DNA from: Terrisporobacter mayombei
GTDB taxonomy: Bacteria; Bacillota; Clostridia; Peptostreptococcales; Peptostreptococcaceae
DNA: 64,000 bases
Direction: 5' to 3'
Assembly (NCBI RefSeq): GCF_020748465.1
Contig: NZ_JAHZMP010000002.1
Coordinates: 248,001 to 312,000, forward strand
Made by a program: the position numbers and the translations under genes. Each line of letters starts with the position of its first letter. The stretch's first letter is position 1. Shown here one piece after another: positions 51,736-61,520 of the stretch. The notes beneath the pieces were generated by a model. It made no database searches, was not told where the DNA came from, and saw only the letters and a program-made list of their open reading frames with translations.

Positions 51736-52506
51736 ATGGATATGCGATTAGAAACATTAATTTGTGATAACTATAGAAATTTAAATGATAACGATAAACA
51801 TATATGGAGCTTTATATTAAATAATAAAAAGAAATGTGAAAGCATGTCTATTCAGGAGCTGGCATCAAGTTGTAATGTTTCTCATACGACTATTTTAAGA
51901 TTTGCACAAAAGCTAGGGTTAAATGGTTATAGCGAATTAAAATTTTATTTAAAACTAGATAATCAAAATAATAAAACTCCTGTTTTTGATAAAATAGAAT
52001 ATACAAAAGTTTTTGATGATATTAATAAAACTATGAATGTACTTGTTGAAAGAGATTTTACTGATGTGTGTAAGTTATTAGATACATGTAACAGAATTTA
52101 TGCTTATGGTTCAGGGGAAGTACAAAATAATGCTGTAAAAGAACTTAAAAGAACATTACTTTCTATAGGTGAGCTAGTAAATGTACTAGAGGGCAAAGAG
52201 GAATTAAAAACTATATCTAAATATATGAAAGAAGATGACATAATATTTTTATATTCTTTGTCAGGAGAAAATAAACTTGTAAACGATTTTGCGGAAAATC
52301 TGAAAAGAAAGGGTATAAAAGTTATTTCCATAAGTAGAAGCGGAAACAACACTTTATCCAAAATTAGTGATATAAGTATTGAGTTTTATACTCATGAAGC
52401 AGCTAGGCTAGACAATGACTTAAATATAATTATAGGAAGCCAATTTTTTTTAGTAAATGAGTTTTTACTTTTAAAATATATTGAACATAAATACTCAAAA
52501 AATTAA
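51736..52506 (+). CDS. RpiR-family regulator (second copy)
   Basis: A 256-residue paralogue of the preceding protein. The HTH is nearly the same (SIQELASSCNVSHTTILRFA then QKLGLNGYSELKFYLK), as is the SIS core (RIYAYGSGEVQNNAVKELKR and DIIFLYSLSGENKLVNDFAE). The two differ more in the C-terminal half, so they may sense different ligands or form a heterodimer. It is translationally close to the first copy (4-bp gap). Confidence 0.9.
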   Translation: MDMRLETLICDNYRNLNDNDKHIWSFILNNKKKCESMSIQELASSCNVSHTTILRFAQKLGLNGYSELKFYLKLDNQNNKTPVFDKIEYTKVFDDINKTMNVLVERDFTDVCKLLDTCNRIYAYGSGEVQNNAVKELKRTLLSIGELVNVLEGKEELKTISKYMKEDDIIFLYSLSGENKLVNDFAENLKRKGIKVISISRSGNNTLSKISDISIEFYTHEAARLDNDLNIIIGSQFFLVNEFLLLKYIEHKYSKN

Positions 52507-52547
52507 TAGGAATATTAAGTACAAATATTTAAAAGAAGGGGATGTTA

Positions 52548-52898
52548 ATGAACAATTTAGTTATCAAGGGAGACTATAAAAATTTTTTACTTTGTTTGTC
52601 TAAAAACTCAGGTGAATTAGTATTGGAAAATAATAAACAGAGCATTGATTTATCAAGTGAGAATATTAATAAGTATGAAGTTATACATACTGAATATGGC
52701 AAAAATATTATAGATATTATAGCTAGGATTATAATAGGTATTTATCTTTTAGGGTATTTGGGGGTAGTAGCAGGATTTACAGCAAACAATACTTATGAAT
52801 TATATAGAGTAGTTTCTGTTGAATTTAAGGATGGTAAAAAAAGCATAATTAAAATGAATAAAAAACACTTTAGGAAATTATTATCAGCAACATACTAA
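52548..52898 (+). CDS. Small membrane protein, unknown
   Basis: The ATG after AAGGGGATG gives 116 residues. A hydrophobic stretch at about residues 55-80 (IIARIIIGIYLLGYLGVVAG) splits two small beta-rich parts. The C-terminus reads YRVVSVEFKDGKKSIIKMNK. It may be a single-helix PH-like protein; no family assigned. It lies 41 bp past the second RpiR gene and may share its transcript, ending at a terminator. Confidence 0.6.
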   Translation: MNNLVIKGDYKNFLLCLSKNSGELVLENNKQSIDLSSENINKYEVIHTEYGKNIIDIIARIIIGIYLLGYLGVVAGFTANNTYELYRVVSVEFKDGKKSIIKMNKKHFRKLLSATY

Positions 52899-52930
52899 AT
52901 TTAATATAGTAAGTAATTATAAAAATTTTG

Positions 52931-52959
52931 AAGAGCATGAATCTAAAATGCTCTTTTTT
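52931..52959 (+). terminator. Terminator after the RpiR unit
   Basis: AAGAGCAT (52931-52938) pairs with ATGCTCTT (from 52948), followed by Ts. Confidence 0.85.
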
Positions 52960-53042
52960 AGTTTTAAATTTTATAAATTGCATTATTAATAGAATTTAAT
53001 TAATACTATTAATAATTACTTATAGAAGGGAGCATTATAGAA

Positions 53043-55151
53043 ATGTCATCACGAAAAATGATTTTATTGCTCAAAAACATAGATTGTGCAAGTAAGATTG
53101 AATCTGAAGTAAAAAAAATTGATGGGGTTTTAAATTCGTCAGTAAACTTTGTATCATCAAAGTTGGAAGTGGAAATAGATAAGAGTAAAAATGATGAAAT
53201 TATTATAGATAGTATTAAAGGTATAATAAAAAAAGTAGAGCCAAATATTAATATTGTTGAAGATAATAAAGTTGATAGTGAAGTGGGTAAAGAAGAAAAA
53301 TATAAAAGGTGCCAAATAGGTTCACTAATAGTAGGTTCTATAATTTTTTTCTTAGCTATGATGCTAAACCTTTCACCAAGGGAGGAATTTATATTATTCC
53401 TTGTAAGTTATATTTTATTAGGTGGAGATGTGGTTATAAAAGCGATATCAAATATATTCAAAGGTAATATATTTGATGAAAATTTTTTAATGTCTGTGGC
53501 TACCATAGGAGCTTTTGCTATAAAACAATATGCAGAAGGAGTGGCAGTTATGTTATTTTACAAGATTGGAGAAAATTTTCAATCTTATGCTGTTAATAAA
53601 TCAAGAAAATCAATTTCATCATTAATGGATATTAGGCCAGATTATGCAAATTTAAAAGCAAATAATGAAACCATAAGAGTATCTCCACAAGATGTAAAAA
53701 TAAGCGATATTATTATTGTGAAAGCTGGTGAAAAAATACCATTAGATGGTGACGTTATTAAGGGAAAGTCAATGCTAAACACATCTGCTCTTACTGGCGA
53801 ATCTGTACCAGTAAAAGTTGAAGAAGGAAGTAGTGTGTTATCTGGGTCAATAAATAATAATGGAGTTTTAGAAATAAAAGTAAGTAAGATATTTGAAGAG
53901 TCAACAGTTTCAAAAATTTTAAACTTAGTGGAAAATGCAAGTAGTAATAAAGCAGAAACTGAAAATTTTATTACTAGATTTGCCAAATACTATACACCAA
54001 TAGTTGTTATTATTGCCATAGGACTTGCTATAATCCCACCTTTATTATTAAAAAATAATTTATGGTCTGATTGGATATACAGATCATTAGTATTTTTAGT
54101 AGTATCTTGTCCTTGCGCACTTGTAATTTCCATACCTTTAGGATTTTTTTCAGGTATTGGGACAGCATCTAAAAATGGATTACTTATTAAAGGAAGTAAC
54201 TATTTGGAGTCTTTGAGCAATGTTGAAACTGTGGTATTTGATAAAACAGGAACTCTTACAAAGGGAGTATTTAAAGTAACAAAAATAAATAACGTTGATG
54301 TATCTAAGGAAGAGCTTTTAGAATATGCAGCATATGCAGAGTATTATTCAAATCATCCCATAGGTATATCCATAGTAAAGGCATATGGAAAAGAAATAGA
54401 TAAAAATAATATAAAAGATTACAATGAGATATCAGGTCATGGACTAAGTGTTATCATAAAAAATAAAAAAATATTAGCAGGAAATTCAAAGCTAATGAAT
54501 AAAGAAAAGATTGATCATAATGAAGTAACGGAAACAGGTACTGTTGTTCATATAGCAGTAGATTCAAAGTACTACGGATATATAATTATTTCAGATGAAA
54601 TAAAAACGGATTCTAAAAAAGCTATAAAAGGACTTAGAAAACTTGGTGTAAAAAAATTAGTTATGCTAACTGGTGATAGTAAATTAGTTGCACAAAATGT
54701 AGCCAAAGAACTAAACTTAGATGATGTTGAATCGGAGTTATTACCAGATGAAAAGGTAGAAAAAGTAGAAAAATTATATAAAGAAAAAAGTTCTAGAGGT
54801 ACTTTAGTGTTTGTTGGTGATGGTATAAATGATGCTCCAGCACTTGTTGTAGCTGACGTAGGTGTAGCAATGGGTGGACTAGGTTCAGATGCTGCTATAG
54901 AAGCTGCAGATGTGGTTATAATGAATGATGAACCTTCAAAATTAATAGATGGTATAAATATTGCCCAATTAACTGAGAAAATAGTATGGCAAAATATTAT
55001 ACTAGCTTTATCTATTAAATTTATAGTCTTATTTTTAGGAGCAATAGGTTTTGCAAATATGTGGCAAGCGGTATTTGCAGATGTGGGAGTAACATTAATA
55101 GCAGTTATAAATTCAATTAGAATAATGAAGTATAATAATACTTCAAATTAA
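53043..55151 (+). CDS. Heavy-metal P1B-type ATPase (Cd/Zn/Pb type)
   Basis: A 702-residue metal-exporting ATPase. Transmembrane metal site: CPC at residues 356-358 (VVSCPCALVIS). Phosphorylation site: Asp400 in VFDKTGTLTKG. Also TGES (LTGESVPV), HP motif (YSNHPIGISIVKA), and GDGINDAPALVVADVG. The lack of further metal-site residues and the overall match to ZntA/CadA make Zn/Cd/Pb likely. The N-terminal HMA domain has lost one of its two metal Cys (NIDCASKIE, Cys15 only). The ATG lies after GAAGGGAG. A perfect hairpin follows. Confidence 0.92.
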   Translation: MSSRKMILLLKNIDCASKIESEVKKIDGVLNSSVNFVSSKLEVEIDKSKNDEIIIDSIKGIIKKVEPNINIVEDNKVDSEVGKEEKYKRCQIGSLIVGSIIFFLAMMLNLSPREEFILFLVSYILLGGDVVIKAISNIFKGNIFDENFLMSVATIGAFAIKQYAEGVAVMLFYKIGENFQSYAVNKSRKSISSLMDIRPDYANLKANNETIRVSPQDVKISDIIIVKAGEKIPLDGDVIKGKSMLNTSALTGESVPVKVEEGSSVLSGSINNNGVLEIKVSKIFEESTVSKILNLVENASSNKAETENFITRFAKYYTPIVVIIAIGLAIIPPLLLKNNLWSDWIYRSLVFLVVSCPCALVISIPLGFFSGIGTASKNGLLIKGSNYLESLSNVETVVFDKTGTLTKGVFKVTKINNVDVSKEELLEYAAYAEYYSNHPIGISIVKAYGKEIDKNNIKDYNEISGHGLSVIIKNKKILAGNSKLMNKEKIDHNEVTETGTVVHIAVDSKYYGYIIISDEIKTDSKKAIKGLRKLGVKKLVMLTGDSKLVAQNVAKELNLDDVESELLPDEKVEKVEKLYKEKSSRGTLVFVGDGINDAPALVVADVGVAMGGLGSDAAIEAADVVIMNDEPSKLIDGINIAQLTEKIVWQNIILALSIKFIVLFLGAIGFANMWQAVFADVGVTLIAVINSIRIMKYNNTSN

Positions 55152-55180
55152 CATTTAAAAAAATAAAATAGCGGTATCAG

Positions 55181-55230
55181 ATAAAGAGAATGATTCACAT
55201 AAATAATATGTGAATCATTCTCTTTATATT
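55181..55230 (+). terminator. Terminator after the P-type ATPase gene
   Basis: A perfect 20-bp stem (55181-55200 with 55208-55227, starting ATAAAGAGAATG) around AAATAAT, with T-rich tail. Confidence 0.92.
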
Positions 55231-55439
55231 TAGGGTCATAAATTATCTCATTTGTTTACTAAATATATAATTTTTTGGAATTAGAGAAAAATTTTTCATG
55301 TAAATTAATATATTATTTACAAACTTATTTACTATTTTGGAAATTTATTATATATTTAGAATATGTTGAAAATACGATTAAAATGTCGAAAATTTATATG
55401 AAATATGTAAGAAGTATTTCTTGCATATGGGGGGAAGAT

Positions 55440-57641
55440 ATGAAAAAATATACAAAATCATTTCTTGCACTATCATTATCATTTACTATAGTTTCTCAAA
55501 ATGTAATGATTATAGCAAATGCACAAGAGACAGATTCTGTACAAATTACTGAGAAATCATTATCAGACAAAGTAGCTGTTAATAACAATTGTTATCAACC
55601 TGACTTAGAAGAAAACTCAAGTTATAACATGGGTCGCCAAAATGAAATGAGTCTTAATACTACAACTCGTGCATTACCCAATTTACAGGTAACGCCAATT
55701 ACTAAACCAAACCTTATTGGACAAGGTGTGGTTAATACAAATAATTTAAATATTAGAAGTGGAGCATCAACTGCTTATGAAGTTATAGGAACAATAACAA
55801 GTGGTACTAATGTGGAAGTTTTAGACAGAAGTGGAAGTTGGTATAAAATATCTTATAACAATACATATGGGTATGTTTCAGGAACTTATATCACTTTAAG
55901 CTCAGCGCAACTAGGAATCGATGTAAGTAAATGGAATGGTTTAATTGATTGGAATAAAGTAAAAGCAAGTGGTGTTGACTACGCAATAATAAGAGCTGGT
56001 TACGGATCCTCTACAGTTGACCCATATTTTCATGAAAACATTAAAGGAGCTATAAATGCAGGTGTTGAAGTTGGAGTTTACTGGTTTAGTTATGCTACTA
56101 CTAGTGCCCAAGCAAAGATAGAAGCACAAAAATGTGTAGAAACCATTGATCCTTACAAAGATAAAATCTCTTATCCAGTATTTTTTGACTTTGAATATGA
56201 CAGTGTGGACTATGCAGCAAAGCAAGGTGTAACAGTTACAAAGAGTTTAGCTACAAATATGTCTAATGCATTTTTAGATTATGTTGAAAATCAAGGGTAT
56301 TTGGGTGGACTATATACTAATGATGACTTTGGAAGTAGATATTTTTCGGATGATTTGCTTTCATCAAGCTATTTATGGATAGCTCAATATTCTTCTGTAA
56401 ACACATACCCAAGGCAATACATGATGTGGCAATATACTGATAATGGTACGATAGAAGGTATTGGTACTTCTTCTAGTCAAAAGTACTTTGATATGAACTA
56501 TACTTTCTTATTACCTAAACCTACTAAAGCAATAGATTTATCTAATGCTACTTTAGGCAAAATAAGTGAACAAGAGTATACAGTAAAAGAAATAAAACCA
56601 AGCGTAAAGGTTAGTTATAGTGGAAAAGAGTTAGTATCAGGTAAGGATTATCAGGTAAGCTATTCTAATAATATTTCTGAAGGTAGCGCCACTGTAAAAA
56701 TTATAGGTATTGGGGATTATACTGGAAGTATAACAACTTCATTTAAAATAGTTAATAATACTCCAGATAAAGTTACAGGTTTAACTTTAAATTCTAAAAC
56801 TACAAACTCTTTAGCTTTATCATGGACTAAAGTAAGTAATTCAGATGGATATGAAATTTATAAGTATGACGATAGCACTGGTTCATATAAGTTATTAAAT
56901 ACAATTTCAGGAAATTCTAATAATTCTTATACAGATTCTAATCTAAAAGCTAATACATATTATACTTATAAAGTAAGAGCATATAAAAAGGTTGGTAGGA
57001 AAACTTTATACGGAAAATATTCTTTATCATTAAAAGTAGAAACTAATGCTGAACTTAGTGTAATAAAAACAGGAACAATAACATCAGGAATAAATGTAAG
57101 AAGTGGACCATCAATAAGCTATGACAAAGTAGGATACTTAAATGGTGGAACAAAAGTAGAAATAGTAGAAATAGATGTAAAAACAGGATGGTATAAGATA
57201 AAGTATAATAATGGATATGCATATATATCTAATATTTATGTAAGCATAGAAAAAGAATCTACAAAACCAGGAATAACAACATCAGGAGTAAATGTAAGAA
57301 GTGGACCATCAACAAGCTATGACAAAGTAGGATACTTAAATGGTGGAACAAAAGTAGAAATAGTGGGAACAGATGCAAAAACAGGATGGCATAAGATAAA
57401 GTATAATAATGAATATGCATATGCCTCTAATTTGTATATAGCTAAAATAACACCAGGAACAACAACATCAGGAGCAAATGTAAGAATTGGACCATCAACA
57501 AGTTATGAAAAAGTAGGCTATTTAAATGGCGGAACAAAGGTAGAAATAGTCCAAACAGATGCAAAAACAGGATGGCATAAGATTATATACAATAATAGAT
57601 ATGTTTATGTGTCTAATTTATATGTGAATATAAACAAATAA
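55440..57641 (+). CDS. Secreted GH25 lysozyme with SH3, Ig-like and FN3 domains
   Basis: The start is the ATG after GGGGGAAG, giving 733 residues; the frame runs 55 codons upstream without a site. Order: signal peptide (residues 1-33, cut near ANAQE), a bacterial SH3 (90-150), the GH25 muramidase (156-355; LGIDVSKWNGLIDWNKVK and acidic pair PVFFDFEYD), an Ig-like segment (360-435), FN3 (441-535) and three SH3 repeats (541-733). GH25 cuts the peptidoglycan sugar backbone; SH3 domains bind the wall. The catalytic Asp/Glu set appears intact. It may be an autolysin or an attack enzyme. Confidence 0.93.
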   Translation: MKKYTKSFLALSLSFTIVSQNVMIIANAQETDSVQITEKSLSDKVAVNNNCYQPDLEENSSYNMGRQNEMSLNTTTRALPNLQVTPITKPNLIGQGVVNTNNLNIRSGASTAYEVIGTITSGTNVEVLDRSGSWYKISYNNTYGYVSGTYITLSSAQLGIDVSKWNGLIDWNKVKASGVDYAIIRAGYGSSTVDPYFHENIKGAINAGVEVGVYWFSYATTSAQAKIEAQKCVETIDPYKDKISYPVFFDFEYDSVDYAAKQGVTVTKSLATNMSNAFLDYVENQGYLGGLYTNDDFGSRYFSDDLLSSSYLWIAQYSSVNTYPRQYMMWQYTDNGTIEGIGTSSSQKYFDMNYTFLLPKPTKAIDLSNATLGKISEQEYTVKEIKPSVKVSYSGKELVSGKDYQVSYSNNISEGSATVKIIGIGDYTGSITTSFKIVNNTPDKVTGLTLNSKTTNSLALSWTKVSNSDGYEIYKYDDSTGSYKLLNTISGNSNNSYTDSNLKANTYYTYKVRAYKKVGRKTLYGKYSLSLKVETNAELSVIKTGTITSGINVRSGPSISYDKVGYLNGGTKVEIVEIDVKTGWYKIKYNNGYAYISNIYVSIEKESTKPGITTSGVNVRSGPSTSYDKVGYLNGGTKVEIVGTDAKTGWHKIKYNNEYAYASNLYIAKITPGTTTSGANVRIGPSTSYEKVGYLNGGTKVEIVQTDAKTGWHKIIYNNRYVYVSNLYVNINK
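57066..57600 (+). repeat. Three near-identical SH3-coding DNA repeats
   Basis: Copies share long identical runs at periods of 198 bp (57093 to 57291) and 186 bp (57291 to 57477). Each starts SGxNVRSGPSxSYDKVG in protein. The third copy is the most diverged (NVRIGPS). They mark recent duplication of the wall-binding SH3 module. Confidence 0.85.
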
Positions 57642-57712
57642 TGTATTTATGAAAGTGTTCATTATCAAAGATAAACAGTTATTTGTTAAGTAGGCATTGG
57701 AAAAAACTTGGA

Positions 57713-57762
57713 CTTAACCCTACTGAGTAGACAATTTTAACTGTCTACTTGGTCGGGTTTTA
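57713..57762 (+). terminator. Terminator after the GH25 gene
   Basis: GAGTAGACA with TGTCTACTT and flanking AACCC / GGGTTT form a long stem. Confidence 0.8.
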
Positions 57763-57898
57763 AATTAAAAAATTTTATTACCGTATTATCAAAAATGGAA
57801 GCTTAGATTTAGTGTATACATCATAAACTAATTATAGATTTACAAATAAGCTTAACTAGATTATGATAGAATTGTAGACATAAAGAGGGAGGGATTAA

Positions 57899-58813
57899 AT
57901 GAAAAAATATTCAGGAGAAATAGGATTATTTGCAATAGCAATCATATGGGGAAGTGGATTTATAGGAACTAAGCTAGCCTTAGATGGGGGACTTAGTACT
58001 ATACAAACTATTACCCTTAGGTTCTTTATTGCAAGTATAATGCTAGGAATAATATTTTATAAGAAAATCAAGGAAAACATATCAAAAGAATCTTTAATAG
58101 CAGGAGCATTGCTTGGAATATTCTCTTTTGTAGGATTTACCACACAGACATTAGGTCTTGTTTATACTACTGTTTCAAAAAATGCTTTCATCACAGCCGT
58201 AAATGTTGTAATAGTACCTTTCATAGGTTTTATTTTATACAAAAAAAAGCTTGATAAAATCGGTGTTATGAGTAGTTTTATGGCACTTGTGGGAATTGCA
58301 GTATTGTCTTTAGAAGCTGACTTTAGTATTAATTTTGGCGACTTCTTAACATTTTTATGTGCTATTAGTTTTGCTTTTCATATTTTCTTGACAGGAGAAT
58401 TTAGTAAAAAATATAATTCGTACGTACTAACAGTTACACAATTTGTAGTAGCTTTTTTATTGTCTTTAATTATGCAAATAGCAAGGGGAGAAACTAATTT
58501 TAATACAACGTCAGTAGGATTTATGGGAGCATTATACTTAGGAATATTCTCTACCGCTATTGGATTCTTATTGCAAACAATATGTCAGTCAAAAGTGGAT
58601 CAAACAAGAACAGCCATAATTTTATCTACAGAAGCAGTATTTGGAACAATAATGTCTGTGATAATTTTCCATGAAGTATTAACTGTTAGAATGGTAGTTG
58701 GATGCATAATAATTTTTGCGTCAATTATTGTAGCTGAAACTAAATTATCTTTTCTTAAGAAAAAATGTGTAGAAAAATCTACAAAAAATGTAATCGAATC
58801 TCAGATAGAATAA
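57899..58813 (+). CDS. EamA/DMT-family transporter
   Basis: A 304-residue permease with ten helices in two EamA repeats, the drug/metabolite transporter fold. Seen: IAIIWGSGFIGTKLALDGGL in the first repeat and LSTEAVFGTIMSVIIFHEVL in the second, with the typical E-A-x-x-G/A and L-T-x-x-x-x-x-G ends. Substrates of this family range from amino acids to drugs. The ATG follows AGAGGGAGGG. Single gene ended by a terminator shared with the convergent kinase genes. Confidence 0.9.
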   Translation: MKKYSGEIGLFAIAIIWGSGFIGTKLALDGGLSTIQTITLRFFIASIMLGIIFYKKIKENISKESLIAGALLGIFSFVGFTTQTLGLVYTTVSKNAFITAVNVVIVPFIGFILYKKKLDKIGVMSSFMALVGIAVLSLEADFSINFGDFLTFLCAISFAFHIFLTGEFSKKYNSYVLTVTQFVVAFLLSLIMQIARGETNFNTTSVGFMGALYLGIFSTAIGFLLQTICQSKVDQTRTAIILSTEAVFGTIMSVIIFHEVLTVRMVVGCIIIFASIIVAETKLSFLKKKCVEKSTKNVIESQIE

Positions 58814-58815
58814 AT

Positions 58816-58853
58816 TAAAAAGGGAATCACTGTTTAAAGTGAATCCCTTTTTT
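58816..58853. terminator. Terminator between EamA and kinase genes
   Basis: AAAAAGGGAATCAC pairs with GTGAATCCCTTTTT (one mismatch), with T/A runs for both convergent units. Confidence 0.85.
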
Positions 58854-58862
58854 AATAAAAAA

Positions 58863-59516
58863 CTATATATTTAAAGTTTCTTTAATTTTGTTACATAACA
58901 TATCTAAATGTTCTGGTTTGTTTATTAAGTCAACCTCATTAATATTTACATATAACACTGGAGAATAATTATATTCTTTTATCCAGTTTTCATATCTATT
59001 ATGAAGGTTTGTCCAATATGCCAAATCAACATCCTTTTCCATGTCACGAGATCTTAGCTTTATTCGTTCTATTATAGTGTCTATTGAACCATCAAGATAT
59101 ATCATCAAGTCTGGAGTTCTAAGATGAGGAACCATATCATTGAATAAATCTCTATAAGTTATATAATCTCTTTTAGTCATTTTACCATTGTCAAATAAGT
59201 TTCTAGCAAATATTTCAACGTCTTCGTATATACTTCTGTCTTGTATATTATTCAGTCCGTTAGCACGTATTTCTTTTTGCTGTTTAAATCTTTGAGCTAA
59301 GAAGTAAAGTTGTAAATGGAATCCCCACTTGTCTTGGTCTTTGTAGAAATCTTCTAAATAAGGATTTCCGTCAACTTTTTCAAAGTGAGTTTCAAATCCA
59401 AGTTTTTCTCCTACTAATTTTGTTAATGTGGATTTTCCTGCGCCCACATTTCCTGCAACAGTTATAAATAAATCTCTGTTTGCACATTTGTCACTTTTAT
59501 TTTCTAATTTGAACAT
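58863..59516 (-). CDS. Deoxynucleoside kinase (downstream copy)
   Basis: A 217-residue kinase of the dNK/dGK family that salvages deoxynucleosides by 5'-phosphorylation. The P-loop GNVGAGKSTLTKLVG lies at about residues 17-31. NIQDRSIYEDVEIF carries the D-R-S motif that holds the catalytic base region, and LRSRDMEKD is the Arg-rich lid. It overlaps the upstream kinase by 13 bp, so translation is coupled. Paired dNKs in Firmicutes often form heterodimers with differing base preference. Confidence 0.92.
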   Translation of the reverse strand: MFKLENKSDKCANRDLFITVAGNVGAGKSTLTKLVGEKLGFETHFEKVDGNPYLEDFYKDQDKWGFHLQLYFLAQRFKQQKEIRANGLNNIQDRSIYEDVEIFARNLFDNGKMTKRDYITYRDLFNDMVPHLRTPDLMIYLDGSIDTIIERIKLRSRDMEKDVDLAYWTNLHNRYENWIKEYNYSPVLYVNINEVDLINKPEHLDMLCNKIKETLNI

Positions 59517-60172
59517 TCTGAATTTCCTCCTAAAGATGATATAGCTTTTTCAACTTTATCTATAATGTATTTTCTGTCTGACTTGTTATTTAAGAAATCT
59601 AAATTTGAGTTATCAATTTCTATGATTATAGGTCCTTTACCAGTGAAGTTATGCTTAATAGAGAGTGGATTGAAATAATATTTGTACTCATTACGAAGAT
59701 TATCAATATAATTTCTGTCCATTTGTCTTTCAAAACTTCTATCTCTACATGCTATTCTTCTCATTAATACATCAGTATTTGAATTTAAGTATATTACAAT
59801 GTCTGGTTGTGGCAAATCATTTACGAATATGTTATAAACTTGTTTGTATCTGTGGAACTGATTATTATCAAGTGTGATACCTGCAAAAATAAGATTTTTG
59901 ACTATATGATAGTCACTTACAACTCCCTTACATTTGCTAAGTATATTTTTATTAACGTCTTCAAGTTGCTTTACTCTATTGAATAAAAAAAATGCTTCTG
60001 TTTGTAAAGCATATTCCTTAATATCAGTATAAAATTTTGATAAAAATGGATTTTCTTCTACAATTTCTCTAAGTAGCGTATAGCATAGGTGGTCGTTGAG
60101 TAAATTTGCTAAAGTAGTTTTACCTGCACCAATAGGACCTTCTATTGCTATAAATATACCTTTTTTTCTCAT
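59504..60172 (-). CDS. Deoxynucleoside kinase (upstream copy)
   Basis: A 222-residue paralogue. P-loop EGPIGAGKTTLANLLNDH at about residues 10-27; Arg-rich lid RRIACRDRSFERQMD. Where the other kinase has DRSI, this one reads VVSDYHIVKN, a changed D-R-S region that may alter specificity. The ATG follows GAGGGTGA on the minus strand. It is the first gene of the two-gene unit. A dAK/dGK-type pair, as in lactobacilli, is the best analogy; bases used are unknown. Confidence 0.9.
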   Translation of the reverse strand: MRKKGIFIAIEGPIGAGKTTLANLLNDHLCYTLLREIVEENPFLSKFYTDIKEYALQTEAFFLFNRVKQLEDVNKNILSKCKGVVSDYHIVKNLIFAGITLDNNQFHRYKQVYNIFVNDLPQPDIVIYLNSNTDVLMRRIACRDRSFERQMDRNYIDNLRNEYKYYFNPLSIKHNFTGKGPIIIEIDNSNLDFLNNKSDRKYIIDKVEKAISSLGGNSECSN

Positions 60173-60370
60173 TTATATATCACCCTCTAAAAATAATGTC
60201 TTTAGTATTTTATCAGAAAAAAAAACATTATTCTACTGTTGACTTTATATAATTTTAAAAAAGTAAAATATTAATGAAATTAAGGTGTATACAGCATATT
60301 TCTTTTTTATAATTATGCTATCATTTATATAAGATGTAATATTATGGAAATAAATCTGGGAGGAATTAAT

Positions 60371-61507
60371 GTGGGAATATATTTAGATAATGCAGCAACA
60401 TCTTTTCCGAAGCCAAAAGAAGTAAGTGAGGCAGTATATGATTTTATGACTAATAATGGTACGAGTTCTGGTAGAGGAGCATATAAAAAAGCAATGGAAT
60501 CAGACTTTATAATATATGAATGTAGGAAACTTATTGGTGAATTATTTAATTTTAATAATCCTAAAAATGTTATATTTACATCGAATGTAACGGAGTCAAT
60601 AAACATGGTTCTTAGGGGTATGTTAAAAGAAAATGATCATGTAATAACAAGTTCCTTGGAACATAATGCAGTGTGGAGAACTTTGAAAACTTTAGAAAAA
60701 GAAAAAAACATAGATATAAGTAAAGTAAAATGTGATAAACATGGCATAACTAAAGCAAATGATGTGGAAAAATTAATAAAAGAAAATACAAAACTTATTA
60801 TATTTACTGCTGCTTCAAATGTTATTGGTACTATACAACCTATTAAAGAGATTGGAGAAATTGCTAGAAAAAATAAAATTCCTTTTGTTGTAGATGGAGC
60901 ACAACTTTGTGGAGCTTATAGAGTAGATGTTCAAAATGATAACATAGATATACTTACCTTTACTGGACACAAAAGCTTGCTAGGTCCCATGGGTACTGGA
61001 GGAATTGTTATAAATTGTGATTATAATATAGAACCTACAAAAAGTGGAGGAACTGGTGGAGACTCTGCTTATGAGTATCAAGTGGATTATTATCCAAATA
61101 AATTGGAAACGGGAACTCTTAATGTAAGTGGTATTTGCGGTTTAAGATCTGCTGTTAAATTTCTCTTAAAAGAAAAAGTAGAAAATATTTATGAAAAGGA
61201 GAAAAACTTAACTGAATATGCTTTAAATATTTTATCTAAAGTAAATGATGTAGAAATTTATGGACCAAAGGATAGTGAAAAAATTACCCCAGTAATATCT
61301 TTTAATATAAAAAATAAAAGAGCTGAAGAAGTGGCTCATATACTTGGTGATAAATATAATATTATGGTAAGAGCAGGCCTTCATTGTGCTCCTTGTGCTC
61401 ATGAAATAATTGGAACTAAAGAAGTGGGAACAGTGAGAGTTAGTATGGGTTATTTTAATGAAAAACAAGAAATAGATAAATTAGCTTATGCACTAAATAA
61501 TTTGTAA
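60371..61507 (+). CDS. Class V aminotransferase (cysteine desulfurase-like)
   Basis: The start is a GTG after GGGAGGAATT, giving 378 residues; an in-frame ATG 27 bases upstream has no site. A PLP enzyme with IYLDNAATSFPKPKEV at the start, the PLP Lys201 in LTFTGHKSLLGPMGTGG, and the late RAGLHCAPCAHE with Cys339 as the likely persulfide or selenide site. It resembles the class V enzymes of the EF2568 type, linked in other genomes to selenium-dependent molybdenum hydroxylase loci. The Fe-S protein gene follows after 13 bp. Whether it moves sulfur or selenium is unknown. Confidence 0.85.
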   Translation: MGIYLDNAATSFPKPKEVSEAVYDFMTNNGTSSGRGAYKKAMESDFIIYECRKLIGELFNFNNPKNVIFTSNVTESINMVLRGMLKENDHVITSSLEHNAVWRTLKTLEKEKNIDISKVKCDKHGITKANDVEKLIKENTKLIIFTAASNVIGTIQPIKEIGEIARKNKIPFVVDGAQLCGAYRVDVQNDNIDILTFTGHKSLLGPMGTGGIVINCDYNIEPTKSGGTGGDSAYEYQVDYYPNKLETGTLNVSGICGLRSAVKFLLKEKVENIYEKEKNLTEYALNILSKVNDVEIYGPKDSEKITPVISFNIKNKRAEEVAHILGDKYNIMVRAGLHCAPCAHEIIGTKEVGTVRVSMGYFNEKQEIDKLAYALNNL

Positions 61508-61520
61508 AGGGAGAAAATAA

